From: Dyadobacter psychrophilus | GTDB taxonomy: Bacteria; Bacteroidota; Bacteroidia; Cytophagales; Spirosomataceae | Assembly (NCBI RefSeq): GCF_900167945.1 | Contig: NZ_FUZA01000006.1 | Coordinates: 124,001 to 188,000, forward strand | DNA: 64,000 nt | Direction: 5' to 3' | Shown here: piece by piece, positions 8,342-17,068 of the stretch | Layout: every line of letters begins with the position of its first letter | How positions within the stretch are numbered: position 1 is the stretch's first letter | Notes under the pieces: generated by a model | Seen by the model: only the letters and a program-made list of their open reading frames with translations | Told to the model about the DNA's origin: nothing | Databases searched by the model: none | Translations under genes and position numbers: made by a program

Positions 8342-8971
8342 TTATGGATAAGCACTTGCTTTATTCTCGTAATTTAAAATTTTCACTTCCGCCATCAGGC
8401 GGTCAATCTCCTCGGAACTGGCTCCGTTGTAAAAACCTCTTGTATAGCCCTTGCTGTCTATTAACATTAACCTGCTTTCAACCTGATAAAGTTCGGGTTT
8501 TTCTTGCAAAGAAGCGGATTGCAAATTTAGAAGCTTGCCCGCCTCTGCGTTCGTAGCTCGAAATATATCCCAACCTTCCTTGCCCAACTCTTCAGGATAT
8601 GCCGGGGACGCTAAGACACTATCCTCCGAGAGCGTTTTAATGGTTAAGCTATTCGTTTCACTGCGCATGTCATAAACCCTTTCCAGGTTGGATAGTACAA
8701 GCCTGCAAGTGTCTGAGCATGCTCCTGGCAAAAAACTGATTACCGAGATGTCATTCCCAAGCTTATATTCTCCCGAAGCCAGTTGTAATGCTTCACGCTT
8801 GTGAAAAACAGTATCCCCATTTACGATGACAATTTTTCCGTCGCTACCCACTTGCGGATTGAAATAAGGAAGATCGTAGTGATTGGTTGCGAAAAGCCTG
8901 AGCATCACAAAAATCAAAGCCGGTATTACTAATGTTACGATCAGCAATCCGGCCTTGGGAAAATTCTTCAT
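8342..8971 (-). CDS. SCO1/SenC-like protein lacking the usual copper-binding His
   Basis: SCO proteins are membrane-anchored thioredoxin-fold proteins that help insert copper into the CuA site of oxidase subunit II. This one has an N-terminal membrane anchor (residues ~8-26), a thioredoxin-like core with CSDTC (Cys85 and Cys89, the CxxxC copper ligands) and the C-terminal LMLIDSKGYTRGFYNG stretch typical of SCO. In SCO proteins a His ligand sits a few residues before that LID motif (as in VDHS); here the matching text is YQVESRLMLID with Glu165, so the third ligand appears missing. The gene sits between subunit IV and the DUF420 gene. It could be a thiol-disulfide reductase rather than a copper carrier. 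Confidence 0.78.
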   Translation of the reverse strand: MKNFPKAGLLIVTLVIPALIFVMLRLFATNHYDLPYFNPQVGSDGKIVIVNGDTVFHKREALQLASGEYKLGNDISVISFLPGACSDTCRLVLSNLERVYDMRSETNSLTIKTLSEDSVLASPAYPEELGKEGWDIFRATNAEAGKLLNLQSASLQEKPELYQVESRLMLIDSKGYTRGFYNGASSEEIDRLMAEVKILNYENKASAYP

Positions 8972-8980
8972 GCGAACTAT

Positions 8981-9310
8981 TTAATCGAATATAGCTTCAA
9001 AAATCGCGTTCCCTTCCAACATTAACGCCAATATTAACCAGGCGACAAATATAACAGGAACAAGGATCGACCAGATCAGCGACTTGGTCTCATGCTTTAA
9101 GTGCATGAACTCACCAACTATATAGAATGCCTTAACGATCGTCATCACGATGAAAATAGTGATTTTCAAAATTCCGTGGGGGACCGTAAAAGCAATAAGG
9201 AATTCGACTGCTGTTAATACAAGGAGAATCCAAAAAGTTTTCCAGATTGCTTTGCGTTGCTCGGCACCTGCGTTTGGATCCTGGTTGTGAATATGATGTA
9301 CTTCCGACAT
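8981..9310 (-). CDS. Cytochrome c oxidase subunit IV
   Basis: 109 residues with three membrane segments, matching the bacterial COX4 (CtaF-like) family: WKTFWILLVLTAVEFLIAF, then IVKAFYIVGEFMHLKHE, then IWSILVPVIFVAWLILALML. The ATG at 9310 gives MSEVHHIHNQDP; an upstream in-frame start would overlap subunit III. It contributes to the stability of the heme-copper oxidase in the inner membrane and follows the subunit III genes by 29 bases. Confidence 0.88.
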   Translation of the reverse strand: MSEVHHIHNQDPNAGAEQRKAIWKTFWILLVLTAVEFLIAFTVPHGILKITIFIVMTIVKAFYIVGEFMHLKHETKSLIWSILVPVIFVAWLILALMLEGNAIFEAIFD

Positions 9311-9339
9311 TTGATTAGGAATTAATATTATTAGATGAA

Positions 9340-10110
9340 TTAAACCAGATAAAAGAATGTAAATACGAATACCCACACCAAATCTACAAAGTGCCAGTAA
9401 AGTCCCACTTTCTCAACCATTTCATAGCTTCCTCTCTTATCATAAAAACCTGTTGCTGTGCGGAAGAAAATAAGAATGTTAAGGATAACACCGCTGAAAA
9501 CGTGCGTTCCGTGAAAACCAGTGATGAAGAAAAAGAAGTCAGCAAATGCCGGAGGACCATATTGATTTTCCGTCAGGTTTGCCCCGAATATTGTTTTATC
9601 GACCCAAGTGCCGTTTTCAATCACTTTCATTACACTTCCCGTATCTGTGCCATGGATAAAGTGAGCCCATTCCCAAGCCTGACAGCCCAAGAATGTAAAT
9701 CCTCCCAGGATTGTCCAAAGCATATATTTTTCAACGTTGGCACGGTCCATACGGTGGCCTGCTTCCACTGCAAGCACCATTGTCACGCTACTCGCGATCA
9801 AAATAAAGGTCATGATTCCCACAAAGACAAGGGGAAGAGAAATTCCATGAAGGAAAGGCACCGCCTCATAGACCTTCTCAGGAATCGGCCAATACATGTT
9901 TGAAAATGTAAAATCAGCTACATCGCCCGAATAAGCAGGGAAGCTGAACCGCGCTGTACCGTAGGCAACGAGTAGGGCTGAGAAAGTGAAGGTATCTGAG
10001 ATAAGGAAAAACCACATCATCAGTTTACCATAACTTGCTTTCATAGGCTCAATTCCCCCCATCCACATTTTGGGTTCTACCGCGCCAGGTGTTGTTACAT
10101 TTGCAGCCAT
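9340..10110 (-). CDS. ctaE: Cytochrome c oxidase subunit III
   Basis: 256 residues and about seven membrane helices of the COX3 family. Seen motifs are WMGGIEPMKASYGKLMMWFF, then FHGTHVFSGVI and the C-terminal GLYWHFVDLVWVFVFTFFYL. Subunit III stabilises the catalytic core and proton uptake by subunit I. A second, shorter COX3-family gene lies just upstream (11 bases apart), a tandem arrangement common in Bacteroidota, and I cannot say which of the two is the functional equivalent of CtaE. Confidence 0.92.
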   Translation of the reverse strand: MAANVTTPGAVEPKMWMGGIEPMKASYGKLMMWFFLISDTFTFSALLVAYGTARFSFPAYSGDVADFTFSNMYWPIPEKVYEAVPFLHGISLPLVFVGIMTFILIASSVTMVLAVEAGHRMDRANVEKYMLWTILGGFTFLGCQAWEWAHFIHGTDTGSVMKVIENGTWVDKTIFGANLTENQYGPPAFADFFFFITGFHGTHVFSGVILNILIFFRTATGFYDKRGSYEMVEKVGLYWHFVDLVWVFVFTFFYLV

Positions 10111-10121
10111 TGAAAAAAGTA

Positions 10122-10709
10122 TTAATTAAAAGTCAATAAAAAAACAAAAAGGTATAACCAAAGTAAATCTAGAAAATGCCAATAAGTGGCACAGATCTGA
10201 ATGCGTCTTAAATTCTTTGCATGCACTTTTAACTTAAATGCAGCTGTCAGTGAATAAAGCAAAACAATTAATCCGCTGATAATGTGGAAACCGTGTAATC
10301 CGGTGAACACATAAAAAAACGAACCAGAAGGATTTCCAACGAAATAAACATTCATGGCAACCAGCTCTTTCCATCCCTCAAACTGCATCCAAAGGAAGGC
10401 CAGACCGAGTACAAAAGTAATAGAAATTGCTACTTTCAATTGTTTGAACTGATCTTTTTTTGCCGAAAAGAAAGCCCATTGCATAGCGGCACTGCTCATC
10501 AAAAGAACACCTGTGCTATACCAGAAAATCTTTGGCATCTCAAATTCAAGCCAGTTCCCTTCTGCTCTTCTCACTAGATATGCGCTGCATTGAGAAGCAA
10601 ATAACATGATAATACTAACCAAAAATAACCACAGGATAAACTTCATTGGGTCCATAGCCAATGTTGCCTGAGGTTCTTTATCTACTTTATACTGCTGAAC
10701 ACTTTCCAT
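10122..10709 (-). CDS. Second cytochrome c oxidase subunit III (short form)
   Basis: A 195-residue COX3-family protein with five hydrophobic segments. It has LHGFHIISGLIVLLYSL and TYWHFLDLLWLYLFVFL, parallel to the HGTHVFSG and YWHFVDLVWVFVF motifs of the neighbouring gene, so the two are paralogues. The start is the ATG at 10709 (MESVQQYKVDKEP); earlier in-frame codons lie inside ctaB. Five-helix subunit III forms occur in several oxidase families. Confidence 0.88.
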   Translation of the reverse strand: MESVQQYKVDKEPQATLAMDPMKFILWLFLVSIIMLFASQCSAYLVRRAEGNWLEFEMPKIFWYSTGVLLMSSAAMQWAFFSAKKDQFKQLKVAISITFVLGLAFLWMQFEGWKELVAMNVYFVGNPSGSFFYVFTGLHGFHIISGLIVLLYSLTAAFKLKVHAKNLRRIQICATYWHFLDLLWLYLFVFLLTFN

Positions 10710-10728
10710 TTTCACTGATTTTTCATTT

Positions 10729-11622
10729 TCACAATTTATCCAACAAAAACGCGATCTGCACAATTGGCAAATATATGAACGATCCGAACATCAATTGCTT
10801 TGCCGTTTTATCCGTGCAAGTGCGCATTAAGTGGAAAGTTTGAGCCAAGAACAAAACGCCAAATACCGTAGCGACAAAAGCTGAATTGATTCCCGTCATA
10901 CCCAATTCGTATGGTAACCAGCCTATCGGCAGCAGGAACACGGTATAAATCATTATTTGCAAAGTCGTATTAACATCCTTTAAGCCGTTGGCCGGAAGCA
11001 ATTTAAACCCTGCTCTCTTATAATCTTCGTCTAACACCCAGGCAATGGCCCAGAAGTGGGGAAATTGCCAGAAAAATTGAATCGCGAACAAAATGCCCGG
11101 CTCTAAACCAAAGTGATTTGTTGCTGCAACCCAGCCAATCATTGGAGGAAATGCGCCTGGGAAAGCTCCCACAAAGACCGCGATCGGGCCAACTCTTTTT
11201 AATGGTGTATAAACAAACCCGTATAAAACCAGCGATAACAGCGAAATTAAACCAGTGCTGAGATTGAATACGAGCACAAAAATCGCCATCGACATAACGC
11301 CTAAAAATGCGGCCCAGATTATCGCCTGATCTACTGTGATCCTTCCGCTAGGCAATGGTCGGTTGGCAGTTCTTTTCATTAATTTATCAAAGTCCTTTTC
11401 AAGAATTTGATTGATAATGTTGGCTGCGCCTGTTACGGCAATTGATGCGATAACAAAAAGAACCAATTTGCCTGTTTCAACTTCCTTAGCACCCAGGCAA
11501 TAGCCCATTGCACCTGAAAAAGCAATCAGCGATGCCAGCCTGAATTTTAACAACTCAAATAAAACGCCTATTCTTTCCCTTATCCTCCCAACTACTCCTA
11601 AGCTCTCTTCAGCTGATATCAT
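10729..11622 (-). CDS. ctaB: Heme O synthase (protoheme IX farnesyltransferase)
   Basis: Adds a farnesyl group to protoheme to make heme O, the precursor of heme A. The 297 residues contain about nine membrane segments of the UbiA prenyltransferase superfamily. The Asp-rich first motif is seen as NIINQILEKDFDKLMKRTANRPLP, and the second as DEDYKRAGFKLLP. It lies 18 bases downstream of ctaA, its partner in heme A synthesis, and 19 bases before subunit III. Confidence 0.95.
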   Translation of the reverse strand: MISAEESLGVVGRIRERIGVLFELLKFRLASLIAFSGAMGYCLGAKEVETGKLVLFVIASIAVTGAANIINQILEKDFDKLMKRTANRPLPSGRITVDQAIIWAAFLGVMSMAIFVLVFNLSTGLISLLSLVLYGFVYTPLKRVGPIAVFVGAFPGAFPPMIGWVAATNHFGLEPGILFAIQFFWQFPHFWAIAWVLDEDYKRAGFKLLPANGLKDVNTTLQIMIYTVFLLPIGWLPYELGMTGINSAFVATVFGVLFLAQTFHLMRTCTDKTAKQLMFGSFIYLPIVQIAFLLDKL

Positions 11623-11640
11623 TACAACAATTATTTATTT

Positions 11641-12666
11641 CTAAATCGTACTTTTCTCTAACCGGATATCCGATGAATACTTCAAATACTTATTCCCGTT
11701 TACAACAAGCCAAATCACGAATTGTAATCCAATCAACAATATGGCAAACGTCAAATGTAACGGCTGAGCAAAGGGCGGAACACCGAAATAAGCCATCAAA
11801 ATCCCGGTAACAATTTCGAGAATTAATATCCAGAAGCATGCAAATGCTATTTTTCCTGCTATCGATTCCCTGCCTTCCGCTTTAAAAATCCTATTGATCC
11901 AATACAGATTAACAATGAATACAAGAATCGAGAAAGACCTGTGTATGTAAAAATTCAATCCCAGTTCATCAATCCACTTGTTTCTTGCCTGATAACCCAA
12001 TTTATGGATCACTTCATCCATCGCCTCCCTCACCTGTGTTCCCAGCAAGATCTGAATCAGCGATAATGTAATAACCAAAACGCCTATTCCACCAATTGCC
12101 TTCTTACTCGACTCTTTCAGCTGCAAAATGTTGCCCGCATAAGCTGACCACGTAAACAAAAATAAGAGTAGAAAGACGATCACAATGGCCAACAGCATAT
12201 GAAGCGTTACAACAATTGGTAACAGTTCAAAGGACACAACTTTGGCGCCGAGCCACCCCTGAAATCCTACCAAAATGAACGCTGACAAACTGTAATAAAA
12301 AATACGCTTGTTGCCGGATCTGAGAAAAGGAATAGAGGCTAGCAGGGTCAGAAAAATCATTACTCCTGTAAATGCGCCCAGAAGTCTATTCACGTATTCA
12401 ATCCACGTTTTAACGGGATTAAATTCTATCTCGCCTTTGAGCTTTGCGCCGTAAAGCTCCTTGTAATTGGCTGGTAACTGCGAAATTTCAGTTGGCGGAA
12501 CCCATCTCCCGAAGCATCTGGGCCAATCCGGACAACCCATTCCAGCACCCGTGCTTCTCACTACCCCACCCGCTATAATCAGAAAATAGAGTACAATGAC
12601 AGTATTCAAGGCCAACCGACGAAAACGTCGGTTGGCCTTGATATCAATGTGCGTTGAACTGGTCAT
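11641..12666 (-). CDS. ctaA: Heme A synthase
   Basis: Oxidises the C8 methyl of heme O to the formyl group of heme A in the inner membrane. About eight membrane segments and the COX15/CtaA motifs are visible: IIAGGVVRSTGAGMGCPDWP near the N-terminus, EYVNRLLGAFTG, VTLHMLLA and a late LHLTFAI, giving the conserved heme-ligand His. The start is the ATG at 12666 (MTSSTHIDIK), which overlaps the ctaD end by 23 bases; a TTG at 12684 is possible but unlikely. Codons 10-20 form an unusually strong hairpin, described separately. Confidence 0.94.
   Translation of the reverse strand: MTSSTHIDIKANRRFRRLALNTVIVLYFLIIAGGVVRSTGAGMGCPDWPRCFGRWVPPTEISQLPANYKELYGAKLKGEIEFNPVKTWIEYVNRLLGAFTGVMIFLTLLASIPFLRSGNKRIFYYSLSAFILVGFQGWLGAKVVSFELLPIVVTLHMLLAIVIVFLLLFLFTWSAYAGNILQLKESSKKAIGGIGVLVITLSLIQILLGTQVREAMDEVIHKLGYQARNKWIDELGLNFYIHRSFSILVFIVNLYWINRIFKAEGRESIAGKIAFACFWILILEIVTGILMAYFGVPPFAQPLHLTFAILLIGLQFVIWLVVNGNKYLKYSSDIRLEKSTI
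12607..12640 (-). repeat. Perfect 15-bp hairpin in the first codons of ctaA
   Basis: The arms at 12607-12621 and 12626-12640 are exact reverse complements (15 bp, GC-rich core) around a 4-base loop, TTTT on the coding strand. In mRNA it would start 26 bases after the A of the ctaA ATG and 4 bases past the ctaD stop codon. The coding frame through it is open (KANRRFRRLAL). There is no T-run after it, so it is not a normal terminator. Confidence 0.85.
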
Positions 12667-14524
12667 TATAATTTTGTGACTCAATCGCCTTTTCTGTGGC
12701 TATCAGTTCATTCTCATGCGGGAAGTTAGATTCCAGAGTCTGAGAATATGGTATGTTTTGCGGAATGAAATCTTCCTTCGCTCCTGGCTTGCTATAATCG
12801 TAGGACCAACGATAAACTGCCGGGATTTCTCCAACCCAGTTCCCATGTCCAGGGTTGATTGGTGCAGTCCATTCCAAAGTATTTGAGTTCCAAGGATTTT
12901 GCGGCGCTCTTCTTCCTTTGAAAATACTGTAAAAGAAGTTCCATAGGAAGATAAACTGTGCAAGGAACGACAAGATCGCAGCGATAGAAATGAACATGTT
13001 CATGTCCATAAACTTATGCGTAAAGTCGTAGCTGGTGAACTGGTAATATCTACGCGGGAAACCTGCGATACCGACATAGTGCATTGGGATAAACACAAGA
13101 TAAATACCAATGAATGTCAACCAGAAGTGAATCTGACCCAATGTCGTATTCATCATTCTACCAAACATCTTAGGGAACCAGTGGTAAACACCTGCAAAAA
13201 GTCCGAAAGCTGATGCCGCTCCCATCACAAGGTGGAAGTGAGCTACAACAAAGTAAGTATCATGAAGTTGAATATCAAGTGCACTGTTTCCAAGAATAAT
13301 CCCGGTCAAACCACCTGATACGAACAATGAAACAAGACCGATTGAGAACAACATCCCTGGTGTGAAAACAATGTTTCCCTTCCAGAGTGTCGTAATGTAG
13401 TTAAAGCCTTTCACCGCAGATGGAACCGCAATGATCAATGTAAGGAACATAAATACAGATCCTAAGAACGGATTCATACCTGTTACAAACATATGGTGAG
13501 CCCAAACAATAAAGGCAAGGAATGCAATACCCAGCATGGACGCAATCATCGCACGGTAACCGAAAATCGGCTTACGAGAATTGGTTGCAATAACTTCCGA
13601 AGTGATTCCAAGTCCTGGCAACAATACAATGTAAACCTCAGGGTGTCCCAGGAACCAGAACAAGTGTTGGAACAAGATCGGGCTACCACCCACGTTTGGC
13701 AGCGCTTCACCATTAATATAAATGTCTGAAAGATAGAAGCTCGTTCCGAAATGGCGGTCAAAAATCAGTAACAATACGGATGACAAAAGAACCGGGAACG
13801 AAATCAGACCCAATACAGCCGTAATCAGGAAAGACCAGATCGTTAGCGGAAGGCGGTCGAACGACATTCCTCTTGTACGCAAGTTGATAACCGTCGTAAT
13901 GTAGTTTATACCCCCTAAAAGTTGAGATACAATGAAAAGTGCCATACTCGCCAACCATAGCGTCATACCCATTCCTGAGCCTGGATGCGCTTGTGGCAAA
14001 GCACTTAATGGCGGATAAATTACCCAACCGCCGGCAGCTGGTCCTGCTTGCAAAAACAATGACGCGAACATGATAACACTGGCAAGGAAAAAGAACCAGT
14101 ATGATAACATGTTCATGAACCCAGACGCCATATCACGCGCTCCAATTTGAAGCGGAATCAGGAAGTTACTGAATGTACCGCTCAATCCGGCCGTCAATAC
14201 AAAGAACACCATAATAGTTCCGTGCATAGTAACCAAAGCGAGGTAGAAGTTGGGATCCAATTTGCCTGAGTCGCTAATCCAACCACCCAAAATAGGTTTA
14301 AGCCAGGAAAGATTCGAATCCGGCAAACCCAATTGAATACGGAAGATAACAGACATGGAAATCCCAATCACCGCCCACATAATCCCGGTGATCAGATATT
14401 GCTTCGCTATAACTTTGTGATCTTCACAAAATATATATTTCTGCCAAAAGTTTTGTGCTTCATGGTGGTGTTCATGCTCAGTTTCGTGGTGATGAGCTGT
14501 TTCCAATCCTTCAATAGCTGACAT
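12644..14524 (-). CDS. ctaD: Cytochrome c oxidase subunit I
   Basis: Catalytic subunit holding heme a and the heme a3-CuB centre where O2 is reduced to water. The 626 residues contain twelve or more helices. Seen motifs are TMHGTIMVFF with a heme a ligand His, WFFLGHPEVYIVLLPG (CuB His and its cross-linked Tyr region), IVWAHHMFVTGMN (two CuB His) and DTYFVVAHFHLVMG (heme a3 and heme a His). The N-terminus is unusually His/Glu rich (HHHETEHEHHHE near residues 11-22). The C-terminus carries a soluble extension. It begins 28 bases after ctaC. Confidence 0.97.
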   Translation of the reverse strand: MSAIEGLETAHHHETEHEHHHEAQNFWQKYIFCEDHKVIAKQYLITGIMWAVIGISMSVIFRIQLGLPDSNLSWLKPILGGWISDSGKLDPNFYLALVTMHGTIMVFFVLTAGLSGTFSNFLIPLQIGARDMASGFMNMLSYWFFFLASVIMFASLFLQAGPAAGGWVIYPPLSALPQAHPGSGMGMTLWLASMALFIVSQLLGGINYITTVINLRTRGMSFDRLPLTIWSFLITAVLGLISFPVLLSSVLLLIFDRHFGTSFYLSDIYINGEALPNVGGSPILFQHLFWFLGHPEVYIVLLPGLGITSEVIATNSRKPIFGYRAMIASMLGIAFLAFIVWAHHMFVTGMNPFLGSVFMFLTLIIAVPSAVKGFNYITTLWKGNIVFTPGMLFSIGLVSLFVSGGLTGIILGNSALDIQLHDTYFVVAHFHLVMGAASAFGLFAGVYHWFPKMFGRMMNTTLGQIHFWLTFIGIYLVFIPMHYVGIAGFPRRYYQFTSYDFTHKFMDMNMFISIAAILSFLAQFIFLWNFFYSIFKGRRAPQNPWNSNTLEWTAPINPGHGNWVGEIPAVYRWSYDYSKPGAKEDFIPQNIPYSQTLESNFPHENELIATEKAIESQNYNDQFNAH

Positions 14525-14552
14525 ATACTTTTAATGTATTTAAATTAACAAA

Positions 14553-15659
14553 TTAGCGTAGACTTGTACTTGATCCTGCTCCTCCTGTAGAAGTTGCTGA
14601 ACTATCAGCAGGAGTAGCCGCTTCGGCTGGCACATATTTCATCGCCTTCGCTTTCAAATTCTCCGGAACTTTTGCAAGATACTCTGGATATGTCTGCAAG
14701 AAAGTAGCTTGCTCTGCACACCATTTTTTGTAAGAAGCTTCGTCTTCTACGATCAATCGAATCTTCATTGAAAAGTGTCCCTGACCACAAACCTCTGTAC
14801 AAGCAATTTCATAATCAAAGTTTGGGTTACCTGTCTCAGCGCGCATGTCAGCAGTTGTTTTATCCGGAACGAACCAAAATTTAGTTGGCATCCCCGGAAC
14901 TGCATCCATTTTCACACGCATGTGCGGAATGAATACACTGTGCAAAACATCTCTCGCGCGAATTTTCAATAGAACAGGGCGATTCACAGGAATGTGCATT
15001 TCGCTTGGATTTGTAAAATCGTCAAACGAATTTTCGTCGGAAAGATCAATACCAACCTCATTTTGGGAATCGATCAACTTGTAGTTGTAGTCACCTAACT
15101 TGTTGTCACTAACCCCTGCATAACGCACGATCCAGTTAAACTGCTTACCTGTGATTTCAATAACTTCTGCATCTCTCGGAGCGTCAGATGTAATGTCGGA
15201 CCAGGCTTTCCATCCGGTAAAAACCAGAAGTGCCATAACAATGGCGGGAACGATCGTCCAGATAAGTTCCAGCTTATGGTTATCAGGGTAAAATGATGCA
15301 CGATGGTTTTTCTTATGCTGATATTTCCAGGCAAAGAAGAATATAAGGAAATTGACAATGATAAAAGGAATCGTCAAAATCCCCATTGAGAACCAAAACA
15401 AATCATCCGTTCTGCGGCCGTGAATTGAAGATGCCTCGGGCAAAAAGAATTCGCGAGCATGAAGATAAGACCAGGTAATGCTCACCGCACCTACAATCAG
15501 AATGACGATAAACATCGCTCCATTCCATTTGTTACCCGATGGCTCCGCATCTGGTGAATCCGATTTATTTACACTTTTAAGGACATTCTGAAGCCTGGAT
15601 ATCACGACGCCTGTGAGAACCAGAAAAACAAGAGCAACTAATGCGATAATAATATACAT
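14553..15659 (-). CDS. ctaC: Cytochrome c oxidase subunit II (CuA subunit)
   Basis: Takes electrons from cytochrome c through the binuclear CuA site and passes them to subunit I. The ATG at 15659 (MYIIIALVALVFL) is chosen; the TTG directly after the actF stop is in frame but less likely. Membrane segments lie at the N-terminus, at about residues 46-65 and at about 85-105, so there is one more than in the classical two-helix form. The CuA domain shows DVLHSVFIPHMRVKMDAVPG and CTEVCGQGHFSM with both Cys, both His, Glu and Met ligands. The C-terminus is a Ser/Thr/Ala-rich tail without a heme-binding CxxCH, so it is not a caa3-type fused subunit. Confidence 0.95.
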   Translation of the reverse strand: MYIIIALVALVFLVLTGVVISRLQNVLKSVNKSDSPDAEPSGNKWNGAMFIVILIVGAVSITWSYLHAREFFLPEASSIHGRRTDDLFWFSMGILTIPFIIVNFLIFFFAWKYQHKKNHRASFYPDNHKLELIWTIVPAIVMALLVFTGWKAWSDITSDAPRDAEVIEITGKQFNWIVRYAGVSDNKLGDYNYKLIDSQNEVGIDLSDENSFDDFTNPSEMHIPVNRPVLLKIRARDVLHSVFIPHMRVKMDAVPGMPTKFWFVPDKTTADMRAETGNPNFDYEIACTEVCGQGHFSMKIRLIVEDEASYKKWCAEQATFLQTYPEYLAKVPENLKAKAMKYVPAEAATPADSSATSTGGAGSSTSLR

Positions 15660-15680
15660 GATGATAAACTGGTTTTGCAA

Positions 15681-17036
15681 TTAGGCGATATCGTGATGCA
15701 ATGATTCTTCCAACATTGGATGATTCCTTGGTATCAAGTTGGCCTTTTCTAACTGACTTGCAATTGAATAACCGAACGCACAAATAAACAGAAGGAAAAA
15801 TCCCCATTCCAACGGACCGAACCCTGCACTTGACCCAAGTGTTCCGGGCATTATATTGGTATAAAAATCCATATAATGACCAATGATCACACTCCAGCAA
15901 GCCACTTTAAGAATTGAATGTGTATACTTCGCATCCCGTGTCATTAACACTAGGAAAGGGAAGAAGAAATTCAGGAACAATGTAATAAAGAACGGTGCTT
16001 TGAAAAATCCGTCATGTCCTCTGAAACGCTCTAAGAAATAAATCGTCTCTTCTGGTAAGTTGGCGTAGTAAATCAATAAAAATTGAGCAAACCATACGTA
16101 AGTCCAGAAAATGCTGAATGCGAATACAAATTTACCTAAATCGCGAAGGTGGCTTGAATTAACCGCTCTCAAATACCCACGCTCTCTCAGCATTACAATG
16201 GTCAGCGTTATCACAGCCAGACCAGCTACATGCCAGCTCGCTAATGTATACCAGCCGAACATTGTGCTAAACCAGTGTGTGTCAATCGACATTACAAAAT
16301 CCCACGCTGATGTGGATGAGGTAACTCCAAAAACAACCAGGAATGCTGTTCCGAAACGGATTGACTTTTCGTAAAATTCAGTTCCTCCAATTTCATCTTC
16401 TTTCAACGACAAATTACGGATCACTCGCCACATTCCGTACCACACAACGAAGTAAAATACAAGTCTGAAAACAAAAAATGGAGTATTTAAGAATCCTCTC
16501 TTACCAGCTATAATTGGATCATATTCAGGACCACCAACTTCATAAAGACCTTCATGTGTCCAGTGGAACAAGTCGTGGCCACCGAAGAAAAATGTCAGCA
16601 ACATTACTACTCCTGTGATTGGCAAGAATGCTGGAAGTGCTTCCGGAACTCTCTTAAACACTGCTGACCATCCAGCCTGTGCCAGATAATTGTAAGAAAT
16701 GAAGAACATTCCGACAACCGCCATACCGGTGAAATAAACACCATTCACCCAAAGATTAGCCCAGATACGGGTTACCCAGTTTGCTTCATGATGTCCGGTT
16801 GCTGCTGCGGCCTCGTGACCGGCAGCTCCGTGTTCAGCTGCACCATGCCCAACTGCGGCAGCTGCTTCTGCACCATGTGCCGCGGCTTCGTGTCCGCCAC
16901 CACCATTAGCCGCTAGATAAGCACCCAATACGATTAGCGCAACGCCTATACCGCCGCCTATGATTAAATTTCTTTTAGCCCCCGATGTAAATTCAAACCG
17001 TTCTTCAATAGAAGGAATCGAATGTGCTGATGCCAT
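15681..17036 (-). CDS. actF: Alternative complex III subunit F (quinol:cytochrome c oxidoreductase)
   Basis: Membrane subunit of alternative complex III, related to NrfD/ActC but shorter at the core. 451 residues with about ten helices: LPITGVVMLLTFFFGGHDLFHW, LVFYFVVWYGMWR and FWTYVWFAQFLLIYYANLPEE are family-typical segments. An unusual low-complexity stretch of Ala, His, Gly and Glu with HEAAAHGAE-like repeats fills residues ~48-85 between the first two helices, and would lie on one face of the membrane. The gene ends just before ctaC, the oxidase subunit II gene. Confidence 0.92.
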   Translation of the reverse strand: MASAHSIPSIEERFEFTSGAKRNLIIGGGIGVALIVLGAYLAANGGGGHEAAAHGAEAAAAVGHGAAEHGAAGHEAAAATGHHEANWVTRIWANLWVNGVYFTGMAVVGMFFISYNYLAQAGWSAVFKRVPEALPAFLPITGVVMLLTFFFGGHDLFHWTHEGLYEVGGPEYDPIIAGKRGFLNTPFFVFRLVFYFVVWYGMWRVIRNLSLKEDEIGGTEFYEKSIRFGTAFLVVFGVTSSTSAWDFVMSIDTHWFSTMFGWYTLASWHVAGLAVITLTIVMLRERGYLRAVNSSHLRDLGKFVFAFSIFWTYVWFAQFLLIYYANLPEETIYFLERFRGHDGFFKAPFFITLFLNFFFPFLVLMTRDAKYTHSILKVACWSVIIGHYMDFYTNIMPGTLGSSAGFGPLEWGFFLLFICAFGYSIASQLEKANLIPRNHPMLEESLHHDIA

Positions 17037-17068
17037 TATTTATTTATTTCTCTGTTATCAAAAAGTAA

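Noticed and set aside
10689..10763. Longer N-terminus of the short subunit III gene
   Set aside because: The extension is coded inside ctaB and has no membrane or family character.
12667..12684. TTG start of ctaA six codons upstream
   Set aside because: It adds SHKII-like residues not typical of CtaA and lies deeper inside ctaD; the ATG at 12666 is preferred.
15660..15680. TTG start of ctaC directly after the actF stop
   Set aside because: An ATG seven codons in begins right at the hydrophobic N-terminus and is the stronger start codon.
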